Below the pieces are notes generated by a model, which made no database searches, was not told where the DNA came from, and saw nothing but the letters and a program-made list of their open reading frames with translations. From contig NZ_QUHB01000001.1 in the NCBI RefSeq assembly GCF_003479405.1, positions 310,001-374,000 on the forward strand: a DNA stretch of 64,000 bases. The letters run 5' to 3'. Position numbers and translations under genes: made by a program. Shown here in pieces: positions 54,490-62,527 of this stretch (the stretch's first letter is position 1; each line of letters opens with the position of its first letter). This DNA comes from Eubacterium sp. AF16-48 (GTDB taxonomy: Bacteria > Bacillota > Clostridia > Lachnospirales > Lachnospiraceae).

Positions 54490-54503
54490 GTATCCCCTTT
54501 ATG

Positions 54504-55259
54504 TTATATAAAATTATGTATAAATGACCTTCTGTGAATTGGACATGGACCATATTTCTTCAGGGCTTCTATATGCTTTGCAGAGCCATATCCCTTATTA
54601 GATGCGAAATCATATTCCGGATATATTTTGTCATATTCCACCATCATTGCATCCCTTGTAACCTTTGCAATAATACTTGCAGCCCCTATGGAAATGCTTT
54701 TGGCATCTCCTTTTATAATAGGAACCTGTTTAATATTAACCAAAGGGATATTTACTGCATCATTTAACAAAATATCAGGCTGCACATTTAAAGTTGCAAT
54801 GGCTTTTCTCATAGCCTCATATGTTGCCTGCAAAATGTTTACTTTATCTATATACTGAGGGCTTACCAAAGCCGTTTTGGCACTTACTGCCTTTTCCATT
54901 ATTATCTGAAATAATTCCTCTCTTTTGGATGCCGTAAGCTTTTTGGAATCATTAATATACAAAATATCACAATCCTTTGGCAATATAACCGCTCCGGCAA
55001 CTACCGGACCCGCAAGAGGACCTCTTCCCACCTCATCAATTCCACAAATATAATTATAATCACTATACTTATTTTCAAAAAATTTCAGATTTTCGGTTCT
55101 GGCAACTTCCTTATTATAAGCCTCTATTTCTTTTTCTGCCTTAAGTACCAGCTTTTTAACACCGCTTCTTTCATCAGTATTATAATGCTTTATAAATTCA
55201 CTTAGGGCTGTTACATCTGTGTTTTTAAGTATCTCTTTTATCTCGTTAATACTTTGCAT
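54504..55259 (-). CDS. rnhB: Ribonuclease HII
   Basis: Removes ribonucleotides and RNA primers from DNA. 251 residues: an N-terminal helical extension (about 1-65), common in Firmicutes RNase HII, then the catalytic core with ICGIDEVGRGPLAGPVVAGA, ILYINDSKKLTASKRE, KSISIGAASIIAKVTRD and the C-terminal HRRSFIHN. All four acidic positions look present. Confidence 0.96.
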   Translation of the reverse strand: MQSINEIKEILKNTDVTALSEFIKHYNTDERSGVKKLVLKAEKEIEAYNKEVARTENLKFFENKYSDYNYICGIDEVGRGPLAGPVVAGAVILPKDCDILYINDSKKLTASKREELFQIIMEKAVSAKTALVSPQYIDKVNILQATYEAMRKAIATLNVQPDILLNDAVNIPLVNIKQVPIIKGDAKSISIGAASIIAKVTRDAMMVEYDKIYPEYDFASNKGYGSAKHIEALKKYGPCPIHRRSFIHNFI

Positions 55260-55268
55260 TTTATTCCT

Positions 55269-56111
55269 CTAATTCAAGCAGTCAATAGTTATTCTGCCTA
55301 ACTTTCCACTTCTAAAATCATCCATAATCATAGATGATGTTTTATCAAGATCAGGTTTGTTACCCTTTAACTTGCATCCTCTGACTTCCGCTACCTGATA
55401 CATTACCTGTAAAGGGTCTTCATCTCCCACTATACCATATCTGTTAAGAAATGCCTCCGGATATGTTTTTGAGACTTCCTTGATAAGCTGATAAGCCAGT
55501 TCTGCCATATCAAGATTATTATCATTCATTGAACCGATAAAAGCAAGGTGCAATCCAATTTTCTGGTCATCAAACTTAGGCCACAACACTCCCGGTGTGT
55601 CTAACAGTTCTAAGTTCTTACCAAGCCTAATCCACTGCTTTCCCTTGGTTACTCCCGGCTTGTTTCCTGTTTTGGCACAATTTTTACCTGCATATGCATT
55701 AATAAATGTAGATTTTCCCACATTAGGTATTCCAACTACCATAGCCCTTACAGGTCTGTTTTTTATACCTTTTCTTTTATCCCGTTCTATTTTTTCTTTA
55801 CATACAGTTAAAACCGCATTGTTTATATCTTTAATTCCCTGTTTATTTTTTGAATTAATTTTTAAGGCAATAATTCCCTTATCCTTGAAATACTGTATCC
55901 ATTTATTGTTCTGTGCTTCATCAGCTAAATCTGATTTGTTAAGCAAAACAAGTCTTGCCTTATTTTTTCCCAAATTATCTATGTCAGGATTTCTACTGCT
56001 AATGGGAATTCTTGCATCTAATAATTCTATAACTAAATCTATAAGTTTTATATCTTCTTTCATCTGGCGCATAGCCTTAGTCATATGCCCCGGATACCAC
56101 TGATAATCCAT
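55269..56111 (-). CDS. rbgA: Ribosome biogenesis GTPase RbgA (YlqF)
   Basis: 280 residues, a circularly permuted GTPase: G4 LLNKSDLADE comes first, then G1 GIPNVGKSTFINA and G3 DTPGVLWP. Needed late in 50S assembly (L16 incorporation). The N-terminal WYPGHMTKAMRQMKED is the family start. It begins 25 bases after the rplS terminator, leaving little room for its own promoter. Confidence 0.97.
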   Translation of the reverse strand: MDYQWYPGHMTKAMRQMKEDIKLIDLVIELLDARIPISSRNPDIDNLGKNKARLVLLNKSDLADEAQNNKWIQYFKDKGIIALKINSKNKQGIKDINNAVLTVCKEKIERDKRKGIKNRPVRAMVVGIPNVGKSTFINAYAGKNCAKTGNKPGVTKGKQWIRLGKNLELLDTPGVLWPKFDDQKIGLHLAFIGSMNDNNLDMAELAYQLIKEVSKTYPEAFLNRYGIVGDEDPLQVMYQVAEVRGCKLKGNKPDLDKTSSMIMDDFRSGKLGRITIDCLN

Positions 56112-56136
56112 TACAATCTCCCTGTTTTAAATGACG

Positions 56137-56167
56137 AAAAAAGGAACGAGTAAAACCCGCTCCTTTT
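56137..56167 (-). terminator. Intrinsic terminator after rplS
   Basis: Minus strand: AAAAGGAGCGGGT pairs with ACTCGTTCCTTTT through a TTT loop, with two G-U pairs, followed by more T. It lies 14 bases beyond the rplS stop and 26 bases before rbgA. Confidence 0.85.
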
Positions 56168-56181
56168 GAAAGTAGTCATTA

Positions 56182-56526
56182 TTATTTAACTAATTCTTTA
56201 ACCTTAGCAGCTTTACCAACTCTGCTTCTGATGTAGTTAAGTTTAGCTCTTCTAACTTTACCTCTTCTAACAACTTCGATGTTAGCGATTGATGGTGAGT
56301 AAAGTGGCCATGTTCTTTCAACACCGATACCATTTGAGTTCTTTCTTACAGTAAATGTTGCTCTGTTGCTTCCACCCTGTTTCTTAATAACAAGACCTTC
56401 AAAAACCTGAATTCTTTCACGGTTTCCTTCCACGATCTTAGCGTGAACCTTAATAGTATCACCTACGTTAAAATCTGTAACTTCCTTAATCTGAGCTGCT
56501 TCAATTTCTTTGATTAATTCCTGCAT
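56182..56526 (-). CDS. rplS: 50S ribosomal protein L19
   Basis: 114 residues. [52 protein letters not shown] and [17 protein letters not shown] are standard L19 blocks. L19 sits at the 30S-50S interface. The ATG at 56526 is behind GAGGAGG; the longer frame runs into the leader. Last of the rpsP-khpA-rimM-trmD-rplS string. Confidence 0.97.
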   Translation of the reverse strand: MQELIKEIEAAQIKEVTDFNVGDTIKVHAKIVEGNRERIQVFEGLVIKKQGGSNRATFTVRKNSNGIGVERTWPLYSPSIANIEVVRRGKVRRAKLNYIRSRVGKAAKVKELVK

Positions 56527-56605
56527 AATATCCTCCTCATTTATTCCGATGTTCTTAATACCAGACCGGTAACAGAGGACCATCTTTTATTACTTTTATA
56601 CAGCA
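56527..56605 (-). promoter_or_regulatory. Candidate L19-type ribosomal protein leader of rplS
   Basis: Between trmD and rplS, a GC-richer patch in an AT-rich gap can fold: a small hairpin TACC/GGTA (56559-56571) and a longer-range pairing of TCCTC (56575-56579 on the minus strand) with GAGGA in the ribosome site (56531-56538). This would hide the rplS ribosome site, as expected for autoregulation by L19. A possible promoter is TTGCAA (56635-56640), 17 bases, TAAGAT (56612-56617). Based on fold and position, not on a covariance model. Confidence 0.45.
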
Positions 56606-56643
56606 TTTGTTATCTTAACATAACTTGTCTTTTTTTGCAAGTA

Positions 56644-57372
56644 TTATTTTTCCATGGTTCTTATGAATTTGAGGTCTTCCTTATCCAGTTTAGCCTTTTC
56701 CATTAAGTCCGGCCTTCTTTCCATTGTTCTTAGAATGGATTGATTTCTTCTCCACCTGTCAACCTTTCCATGGTCTCCTGACAAAAGAATAGGCGGAACA
56801 TCCTTTTCCATAAACTTTGCCGGCCTTGTATACTGAGGATACTCCAGCAGATTATCATTAAAAGATTCAAATTCCGCTGAAACTTCATTGTTAAGCACTC
56901 CGGGAACTAATCTTGATATGGCATCAATCATAACCATAGACGGAAGCTCCCCTCCCGTAAGTACATAATCTCCAATGGACACGTTATCTGTAACTATCAT
57001 TTCCAGCACCCGCTCATCAATTCCTTCATAATGACCGCATAGAAAAACAATATCCTTTTCCTTTGCGAATTCTTCAGCCATACCCTGGTTAAAAACCTTT
57101 CCCTGAGGTGTCATGTAAAGAACTCTTGGAGCGTAGCCAATTTTTTCCACCACAGACTCGTAGCTTCTATATACAGGCCCCGGCTGCATAACCATTCCGG
57201 CACCGCCACCATATGGATAATCGTCTACCTGACCATATTTATTTCCTGCAAAATCTCTTATGTTAATTGCATTTACGCTAATAAGATTATTCTGAATTGC
57301 CCTTCCGGTAATACTTGTATTTACCCCCTGTTCAATCATTTCAGGAAACAATGTCAAAACGTGAAAATTCAT
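56644..57372 (-). CDS. trmD: tRNA (guanine-N1)-methyltransferase TrmD
   Basis: Methylates G37 of tRNAs with SAM; knotted SPOUT fold. 242 residues. FHVLTLFPEMIEQG, VDDYPYGGGAGMVMQPGP, LCGHYEGIDERV, SIGDYVLTGGELP and PQYTRPAKF are the signature blocks. Its ATG shares one base with the rimM stop (TAATG). Confidence 0.98.
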   Translation of the reverse strand: MNFHVLTLFPEMIEQGVNTSITGRAIQNNLISVNAINIRDFAGNKYGQVDDYPYGGGAGMVMQPGPVYRSYESVVEKIGYAPRVLYMTPQGKVFNQGMAEEFAKEKDIVFLCGHYEGIDERVLEMIVTDNVSIGDYVLTGGELPSMVMIDAISRLVPGVLNNEVSAEFESFNDNLLEYPQYTRPAKFMEKDVPPILLSGDHGKVDRWRRNQSILRTMERRPDLMEKAKLDKEDLKFIRTMEK

Positions 57373-57881
57373 TAATCTAATAATCCTTTCATTATATGAA
57401 CTTTTATAACCTTGTTTTCAATATTTTTTTCCAACACACACTCATCTATGGCCGGAAGCAACACTTCTTTTCCTTCATGGGTTTTGACAACATATACGTC
57501 GTTTGCCCCTGTTTGCATTACATCCACTAACTCTCCGAAATCTTCCCCTTCATCAGTAATGATTTTACATCCTACCATATCTACTATAAAATATTCCCCT
57601 TCTTCAAGAGGTACTGCATTTTCCCTTGTTACAAGTAAGTCCATTCCTTTATAGGGAATAACCTGGTCTACGTTGTCAAATTGTTTAAAGCGCAAAATAA
57701 CCATGTTTTTAAAATATTTTACCCCTGTAACCTGTAATTCCATATATCCTTTTTTTGTATCTAAAACTACATCCTTTAAGTAGTCAAATCTTCTTACGTC
57801 ATCTGTTGTAGGATAAACTTTTACTTCACCATGAACACCATGGGTAGATGTTATAACTCCAACTCTTAAATATTTTTCCAT
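57372..57881 (-). CDS. rimM: 16S rRNA maturation factor RimM
   Basis: 169 residues. N-terminal beta-barrel (LRVGVITSTHGVHGEVKVYP) and C-terminal PRC barrel (GEYFIVDMVGCKIITDEGE, LLPAIDECV). Binds S19 during 30S head assembly. Ribosome site GAGGAAA. A hairpin lies between khpA and this gene. Confidence 0.95.
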   Translation of the reverse strand: MEKYLRVGVITSTHGVHGEVKVYPTTDDVRRFDYLKDVVLDTKKGYMELQVTGVKYFKNMVILRFKQFDNVDQVIPYKGMDLLVTRENAVPLEEGEYFIVDMVGCKIITDEGEDFGELVDVMQTGANDVYVVKTHEGKEVLLPAIDECVLEKNIENKVIKVHIMKGLLD

Positions 57882-57934
57882 CTTTTCCTCGCCTTGATAT
57901 AATGCATGTATTTTTTTAAATCACCTATAGAAAT

Positions 57935-57965
57935 AACAAGGCTGGAAATAATCTCCAGCCTTGTT
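57935..57965 (-). terminator. Hairpin between khpA and rimM (weak terminator or processing site)
   Basis: Perfect 12-base inverted repeat, arms AACAAGGCTGGA (57935-57946) and TCCAGCCTTGTT (57954-57965), 7-base loop. On the minus strand the bases after it (ATTTCTATAGG) are not a good U run, so full termination is doubtful; attenuation or RNA end-stabilisation is also possible. Confidence 0.6.
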
Positions 57966-57987
57966 GCACTTGCATTAAAGTAATACT

Positions 57988-58218
57988 TTATTCTGCTATT
58001 TCTACTTTAACTTTCTTGTCATATTTAGAAGATGCAGCCTTTACTACTGAACGAATAGCCTTTGCAATTCTTCCCTGCTTTCCAATTACCTTGCCCATAT
58101 CATCTGAAGCAACATGTAACTGTATAACAATTTCCCTTTCATTTTCTGTCTGGGTTACTACAACTTCATCAGGAGAGTCAACAAGTGCTTTTGCAATTGT
58201 TTCTACCAATTCTTTCAT
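57988..58218 (-). CDS. khpA: KH-domain RNA-binding protein KhpA
   Basis: 76 residues, one KH domain with the GxxG loop as GKVIGKQGRIAKAI. KhpA pairs with KhpB/Jag and affects elongation and division in Firmicutes. Between rpsP and rimM, its conserved place. Ribosome site GGAGGG. Confidence 0.95.
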   Translation of the reverse strand: MKELVETIAKALVDSPDEVVVTQTENEREIVIQLHVASDDMGKVIGKQGRIAKAIRSVVKAASSKYDKKVKVEIAE

Positions 58219-58237
58219 GAATCTGCCCTCCGATTAA

Positions 58238-58483
58238 TTATTTTTCAATTCCGGCCTGCTTTAAAAGCTTTCCAACTGTTTCTGTTGGCTGTGCTCCGTT
58301 AGCTAACCATTTCTTTGCAGCTTCTTCATTTACAGTAACTAAGCTTGGTTCCTGATTTGGATCATATGTTCCGATTTCTTCAACGAATCTTCCATCTCTA
58401 GGTGATCTTGAATCAGCAACAACTATTCTGTAAACAGGATTTCTCTTCTTTCCCATTCTCTTTAATCTAATTTTTACTGCCAT
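58238..58483 (-). CDS. rpsP: 30S ribosomal protein S16
   Basis: 81 residues beginning [20 protein letters not shown], then [20 protein letters not shown] and the [15 protein letters not shown] block: full S16. Follows ffh by 44 bases, ribosome site GGAGGT. Confidence 0.98.
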   Translation of the reverse strand: MAVKIRLKRMGKKRNPVYRIVVADSRSPRDGRFVEEIGTYDPNQEPSLVTVNEEAAKKWLANGAQPTETVGKLLKQAGIEK

Positions 58484-58527
58484 TTTTTTACCTCCATAAA
58501 TTTTATCTGATAATTAGTCAATTATAT

Positions 58528-59874
58528 CTAAAAGCCAAAAGGCATTTTAAATCCACCTCGTTTTTTCCTGCCCCCCATCATTCCAGGCATATTCTTCATC
58601 ATTTTTCTTGCCTGTTCAAACTGCTTAACCAGTTTGTTTACTTCACTAATGTCTACACCTGCTCCATTGGCAATACGTCTTTTTCTTGACGGATTAATCA
58701 GGTCAGGATTTCCTCTTTCTTCTTTAGTCATTGAAAAAATAATAGCTTCTATTTTTCCCAACTGTTTCTCATCAGGAAGCATGTCGTCCTTAATCTGACC
58801 GCCTACCCCGGGAATCATATTAATAAGTGATGACAAACCACCCATGTTCTTAATCTGTCCCATATATTCAAGATAATCATCAAATGTAAACTGTGCCTTT
58901 CTAAGCCTTTGTTCCATTTCTTTTGCCTTATCCTGATCTATAGCCTGTTCAGCCTTTTCAATAAGTGATAACACATCACCCATACCAAGGATTCTTGAAG
59001 CCATTCTGTCGGGATGAAACTGTTCTAAATCTGAAAGTTTCTCTCCCATACCTATATAAAGAATCGGCTTTCCGGTAACTGCCTTAATTGATAATGCCGC
59101 ACCACCTCTTGTATCACCGTCTAACTTAGTAACGATAATACCGTCAATACCGATTTTTTCATTAAATTCCTTAGCTACATTTACAGCATCCTGTCCTGTC
59201 ATGGCATCTACAACCAATACAGTCTGTGTAATATCAATATTGTCTCTTATTTCCACAAGTTCATTCATCATGTCCTCATCAACATGTAAACGTCCTGCCG
59301 TATCTAAAATAACTACATTATTGCCATTCTTTTTGGCATGTTCAATACTTGCCTTTGCAATATTAAGAGGCTTTTGTTTGTCTCCCATGGCAAATACAGG
59401 AACCTGCTGTTTCTCACCGTTAATTTTTAACTGGTCAATAGCTGCAGGACGGTAAACATCACAGGCAACTAACAGCGGTCTTTTACCTTTAGCCTTTAAC
59501 TTGCCGGCTATCTTGGCAGTGGTTGTAGTTTTACCCGCACCCTGAAGACCCATCATCATAATAACCGTTATCTGGTTATCAGGAAGAAGCTTAAGCTCCG
59601 TAGTTTCAGAACCCATAAGTGCTGTCAGCTCTTCGTTAACAATCTTAATAACCATCTGTCCCGGTGTAAGAGAACTCATAACATCCTGTCCTACAGCTCT
59701 CTCCTGAACCTTTTTAATAAAGTCCTTTACTACCTTAAAGCTTACATCTGCTTCTAATAAAGCAATTTTTACTTCTTTTAAGGCAGCCTTTACATCATCT
59801 TCCGTGAGACGGCCTTTACTTCTTAAATTTTTAAATATATTCTGTAACTTATCGGATAAGCTTTCAAATGCCAA
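58528..59874 (-). CDS. ffh: Signal recognition particle protein Ffh
   Basis: SRP GTPase that binds signal peptides and, with 4.5S RNA and FtsY, targets ribosomes to the membrane. 448 residues: N and G domains with GLQGAGKTTTTAKIA, LLVACDVYRPAAIDQL, DTAGR and TKLDGDTRGG, then a methionine-rich M domain ending MKNMPGMMGGRKKRGGF. The start is probably the TTG at 59874: it gives the family N-terminus MAFESLSDKLQ and lies 7 bases from GGAGG, while the ATG two codons earlier is only one base from it. Immediately after ylxM. Confidence 0.96.
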   Translation of the reverse strand: MAFESLSDKLQNIFKNLRSKGRLTEDDVKAALKEVKIALLEADVSFKVVKDFIKKVQERAVGQDVMSSLTPGQMVIKIVNEELTALMGSETTELKLLPDNQITVIMMMGLQGAGKTTTTAKIAGKLKAKGKRPLLVACDVYRPAAIDQLKINGEKQQVPVFAMGDKQKPLNIAKASIEHAKKNGNNVVILDTAGRLHVDEDMMNELVEIRDNIDITQTVLVVDAMTGQDAVNVAKEFNEKIGIDGIIVTKLDGDTRGGAALSIKAVTGKPILYIGMGEKLSDLEQFHPDRMASRILGMGDVLSLIEKAEQAIDQDKAKEMEQRLRKAQFTFDDYLEYMGQIKNMGGLSSLINMIPGVGGQIKDDMLPDEKQLGKIEAIIFSMTKEERGNPDLINPSRKRRIANGAGVDISEVNKLVKQFEQARKMMKNMPGMMGGRKKRGGFKMPFGF

Positions 59875-59885
59875 AGCCATACCTC

Positions 59886-60221
59886 CTAATAATTATCTAA
59901 TATTTCCTGAGCTATCATTTTTATTTCAGAAATATTTTTCTGATTTATATCACTGTCTGCTAACTGACAGATTCTTCTCACATCTTCCTTAGTCTTGGAA
60001 AATCTCTCTACAAGGTGTAGCTTTTCCTCGTAACCGTTTAATATCCTGTCACAGCGTTTCACCATGTCGTGAACTCCCTGCCTTGAAATTCCCCTTTCCT
60101 GGGCAATCTCTCCAAGACTATAGTCATTTAATATAAAATCCTCATATATTTCCTTTTGATGTTCCGTAAGAAGTTCGCCATAAAAATCATATAACATAGA
60201 ACTTTTATATACATCTTTCAT
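59886..60221 (-). CDS. ylxM: YlxM-family helix-turn-helix protein
   Basis: 111 residues, sigma-70 region 4-like HTH (LLTEHQKEIYEDFILNDYSL then EIAQERGISRQGVHDMVKR). It accompanies ffh across Firmicutes and stimulates SRP GTPase in some streptococci. The ATG at 60221 is spaced 10 bases from AAGG; the ATG three codons earlier touches that site. Confidence 0.93.
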   Translation of the reverse strand: MKDVYKSSMLYDFYGELLTEHQKEIYEDFILNDYSLGEIAQERGISRQGVHDMVKRCDRILNGYEEKLHLVERFSKTKEDVRRICQLADSDINQKNISEIKMIAQEILDNY

Positions 60222-60265
60222 CGTAAACATACCTTTCTATATGATTTGATTTTACCACCTAGAGT

Positions 60266-60294
60266 ATAATACAGTAAAAAGCAAAAGGTGTCAA
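60266..60294 (-). promoter_or_regulatory. Promoter of ylxM-ffh, -35 inside the ilvA terminator
   Basis: Minus strand: perfect -35 TTGACA (60289-60294), 17-base spacer, -10 TATTAT (60266-60271). The -35 hexamer lies in the downstream arm of the terminator of the preceding gene. Confidence 0.75.
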
Positions 60295-60316
60295 GTATTT
60301 TTTCTTGACACCTTTG
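60282..60316 (-). terminator. Intrinsic terminator of the threonine ammonia-lyase gene
   Basis: A 12-base perfect stem, AAAGGTGTCAAG with CTTGACACCTTT, 8-base loop (AAAAAATA), followed on the minus strand by TTTTGCTTTTT. It begins 13 bases beyond the stop of the gene at 60330. Confidence 0.85.
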
Positions 60317-60329
60317 TTTTTGTTTTATT

Positions 60330-61550
60330 TTATAAATTTGGAGCTTCTTCCTTTGGATTATAACCTGTTTTTTTCAAGGCTTCAAGAATCTGTTCCTTAT
60401 GGTCATGTCCAAAGCATTCCAATGTAACCTTTAATTCAACAGCTGCATTTCTGTTTACTGAAACAAACTGATTATGCTCTAACTTAATTACATTACCTTG
60501 CTGCTTTGCAATTTCATTTGCCACCTTAACCAATTCGCCCGGCTTGTCAGGAAGCAATACGGAAACACTAAATACTCTTCCACGCTGGATTAATCCATGC
60601 TGAAGGGTAGATGACATTGTGATTATGTCCATGTTACCACCACTTATGATTGAAACAACCTTTTTGTCCTTAAATTTCAGATGTTTAAGAGCTGCTACCG
60701 TAAGAAGTCCCGAATTTTCAGCAACTAACTTATGATTTTCAACCATATCTAAAAATGCATCTATTAATTCTTCATCCTTAATTGTAATAATTTCATCAAT
60801 ATTTTTCTGGATATAAGGAAAGATAATCTCTCCCGGTGTTTTTACCGCAGTACCGTCAGCAATGGTATTGGCACTATCTAATGTAACAACATGTCCTGCT
60901 TCAAGACTTGCCTTCATACAGGCTGCATGTTCAGGTTCCACACCAATAACCTTAATTCTCGGATTAAGCATTTTAGCCAATGTGCTTACACCTGTTGCTA
61001 ATCCGCCTCCTCCTATTGGAACCAAAATACAGTCAACTGTTGGAAGTTCTTTAAATATTTCCATGGCAATTGTTCCCTGACCTGTTGCCACATCCAAATC
61101 GTCAAATGGTGGAATAAATGTATATCCTTGCTTTGATGCAAGATTTAAAGCATATTTGCAGGCATCATCGTATACATCACCATATAAAACCACGTCTGCA
61201 CCATAGTTTTTGGTTCTGTTCACTTTCATAAGTGGAGTTACCGTAGGCATTACAATGGTAGCCTTAGCTCCATATATTTTTGCTGCGTAAGCTACACCCT
61301 GGGCATGATTTCCTGCTGATGCAGTAATAAGACCCCTCTCTCTTTCTTCTTCAGAAAGAGTGCTGATTTTATAATACGCACCTCTTACCTTGTAAGCCCC
61401 TGTAAACTGCATGTTTTCAGGTTTAATATACACATGGTTACCTGTCTGTTCACTGAAATAATCACTGTAAATTAAGTTTGTATTAATAGTTACTTTTTTT
61501 ACTATTTCACTAGCTTCCTCAAATTTTCTTAAAGTTAATTTTTTCTCCAT
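60330..61550 (-). CDS. ilvA: Threonine ammonia-lyase (threonine dehydratase)
   Basis: PLP enzyme turning threonine into 2-oxobutanoate and ammonia. 406 residues. PLP lysine in QFTGAYKVRGAYYKI, phosphate loop PIGGGGLATGVS, ASAGNHAQGVAYAA and SIISGGNMD. A single C-terminal ACT-like domain (FSVSVLLPDKPGELVKV) suggests the shorter, catabolic-like form, not the two-domain biosynthetic one, so allosteric control could be by nucleotides or branched-chain amino acids. No other isoleucine gene is adjacent. 23 bases after ftsY. Confidence 0.93.
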   Translation of the reverse strand: MEKKLTLRKFEEASEIVKKVTINTNLIYSDYFSEQTGNHVYIKPENMQFTGAYKVRGAYYKISTLSEEERERGLITASAGNHAQGVAYAAKIYGAKATIVMPTVTPLMKVNRTKNYGADVVLYGDVYDDACKYALNLASKQGYTFIPPFDDLDVATGQGTIAMEIFKELPTVDCILVPIGGGGLATGVSTLAKMLNPRIKVIGVEPEHAACMKASLEAGHVVTLDSANTIADGTAVKTPGEIIFPYIQKNIDEIITIKDEELIDAFLDMVENHKLVAENSGLLTVAALKHLKFKDKKVVSIISGGNMDIITMSSTLQHGLIQRGRVFSVSVLLPDKPGELVKVANEIAKQQGNVIKLEHNQFVSVNRNAAVELKVTLECFGHDHKEQILEALKKTGYNPKEEAPNL

Positions 61551-61573
61551 AACAATACCTCTATCTGACTAAA

Positions 61574-62497
61574 TTACTCCTGTACGTTAAATAATGCTTC
61601 CACAAAATCGTGTGCATCAAATTTCTGTAAATCATCAATCTGTTCTCCCACACCTATATATTTTACAGGTATGCCAAGTTCCGCCTGAATGGCAATGGCT
61701 ATTCCACCCTTAGCAGTTCCATCCATTTTTGTAAGAATAACACCGGTAATGTCAGCACATTCCTTAAACTGCTTAGCCTGTACTAAGGCATTTTGTCCTG
61801 TTGTGGCATCAAGAACTATGAAGTTTTCCCTATGGCATCCACCATATTCTTTTTCAATGATTCTGTCTAACTTCTTTAATTCTTCCATAAGATTTTTCTT
61901 ATTATGAAGTCTTCCTGCTGTATCGCACAAAAGAATATCTGCACCTTTATTTTTAGCTGATGATATGGCATCAAACAAGACAGAACCCGGATCCGAGCCT
62001 TCCTTTCCTGAAACAATGTCAACTCCTGCCCTGTCAGCCCATTCTTTTAACTGTTCTGCAGCAGCCGCCCTAAACGTATCAGCGGCAGCCAAAACTACCT
62101 TTTTGTTATTTTTCTTAAACTGACTTGCCAGTTTTCCAATGGAAGTGGTTTTTCCCACCCCGTTTACACCAATCATTAAAATTACGGAACGCTGATTTTC
62201 AAAATCGTATGCATTTTCCCCTATATCCATTTGCTCTTCTATGTTTTTTATAAGCAAATCCTTACATTCCATAGGCTCCTTAATTTTTAATTCTTTTACC
62301 TGTTCCTTTAATGTATCAAGAATTTCTTCTGTAGTATTCACTCCAATATCACTCATAATAAGAGTTTCCTCTAACTCTTCATAAAAGTCATCATCTATAT
62401 TGGAAAATCCCGTAAAAATGGAATTTAATCCTGACACAATATTGTTTCTGGTTTTTGTAAGTCCTGAAACTAATTTTTCAAAAAACTTTCCTGCCAT
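61574..62497 (-). CDS. ftsY: Signal recognition particle receptor FtsY
   Basis: 307 residues: a short N-terminal region and NG GTPase domain with MIGVNGVGKTTSIGKLA, LAAADTFRAAAAEQL, DTAGRLHNKKNL and TKMDGTAKGG. The long acidic A domain of proteobacterial FtsY is absent, normal for Firmicutes. The ribosome site is weak: GGAG is about 20 bases upstream. Downstream of smc, the conserved order. Confidence 0.96.
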   Translation of the reverse strand: MAGKFFEKLVSGLTKTRNNIVSGLNSIFTGFSNIDDDFYEELEETLIMSDIGVNTTEEILDTLKEQVKELKIKEPMECKDLLIKNIEEQMDIGENAYDFENQRSVILMIGVNGVGKTTSIGKLASQFKKNNKKVVLAAADTFRAAAAEQLKEWADRAGVDIVSGKEGSDPGSVLFDAISSAKNKGADILLCDTAGRLHNKKNLMEELKKLDRIIEKEYGGCHRENFIVLDATTGQNALVQAKQFKECADITGVILTKMDGTAKGGIAIAIQAELGIPVKYIGVGEQIDDLQKFDAHDFVEALFNVQE

Positions 62498-62527
62498 ATT
62501 TAATACGCTTTTTGCGTCTCCTTTCTG

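Noticed and set aside
55597..56103. Plus-strand frame of 168 codons opposite rbgA
   Set aside because: Antisense shadow of a well-identified GTPase gene; no start signals.
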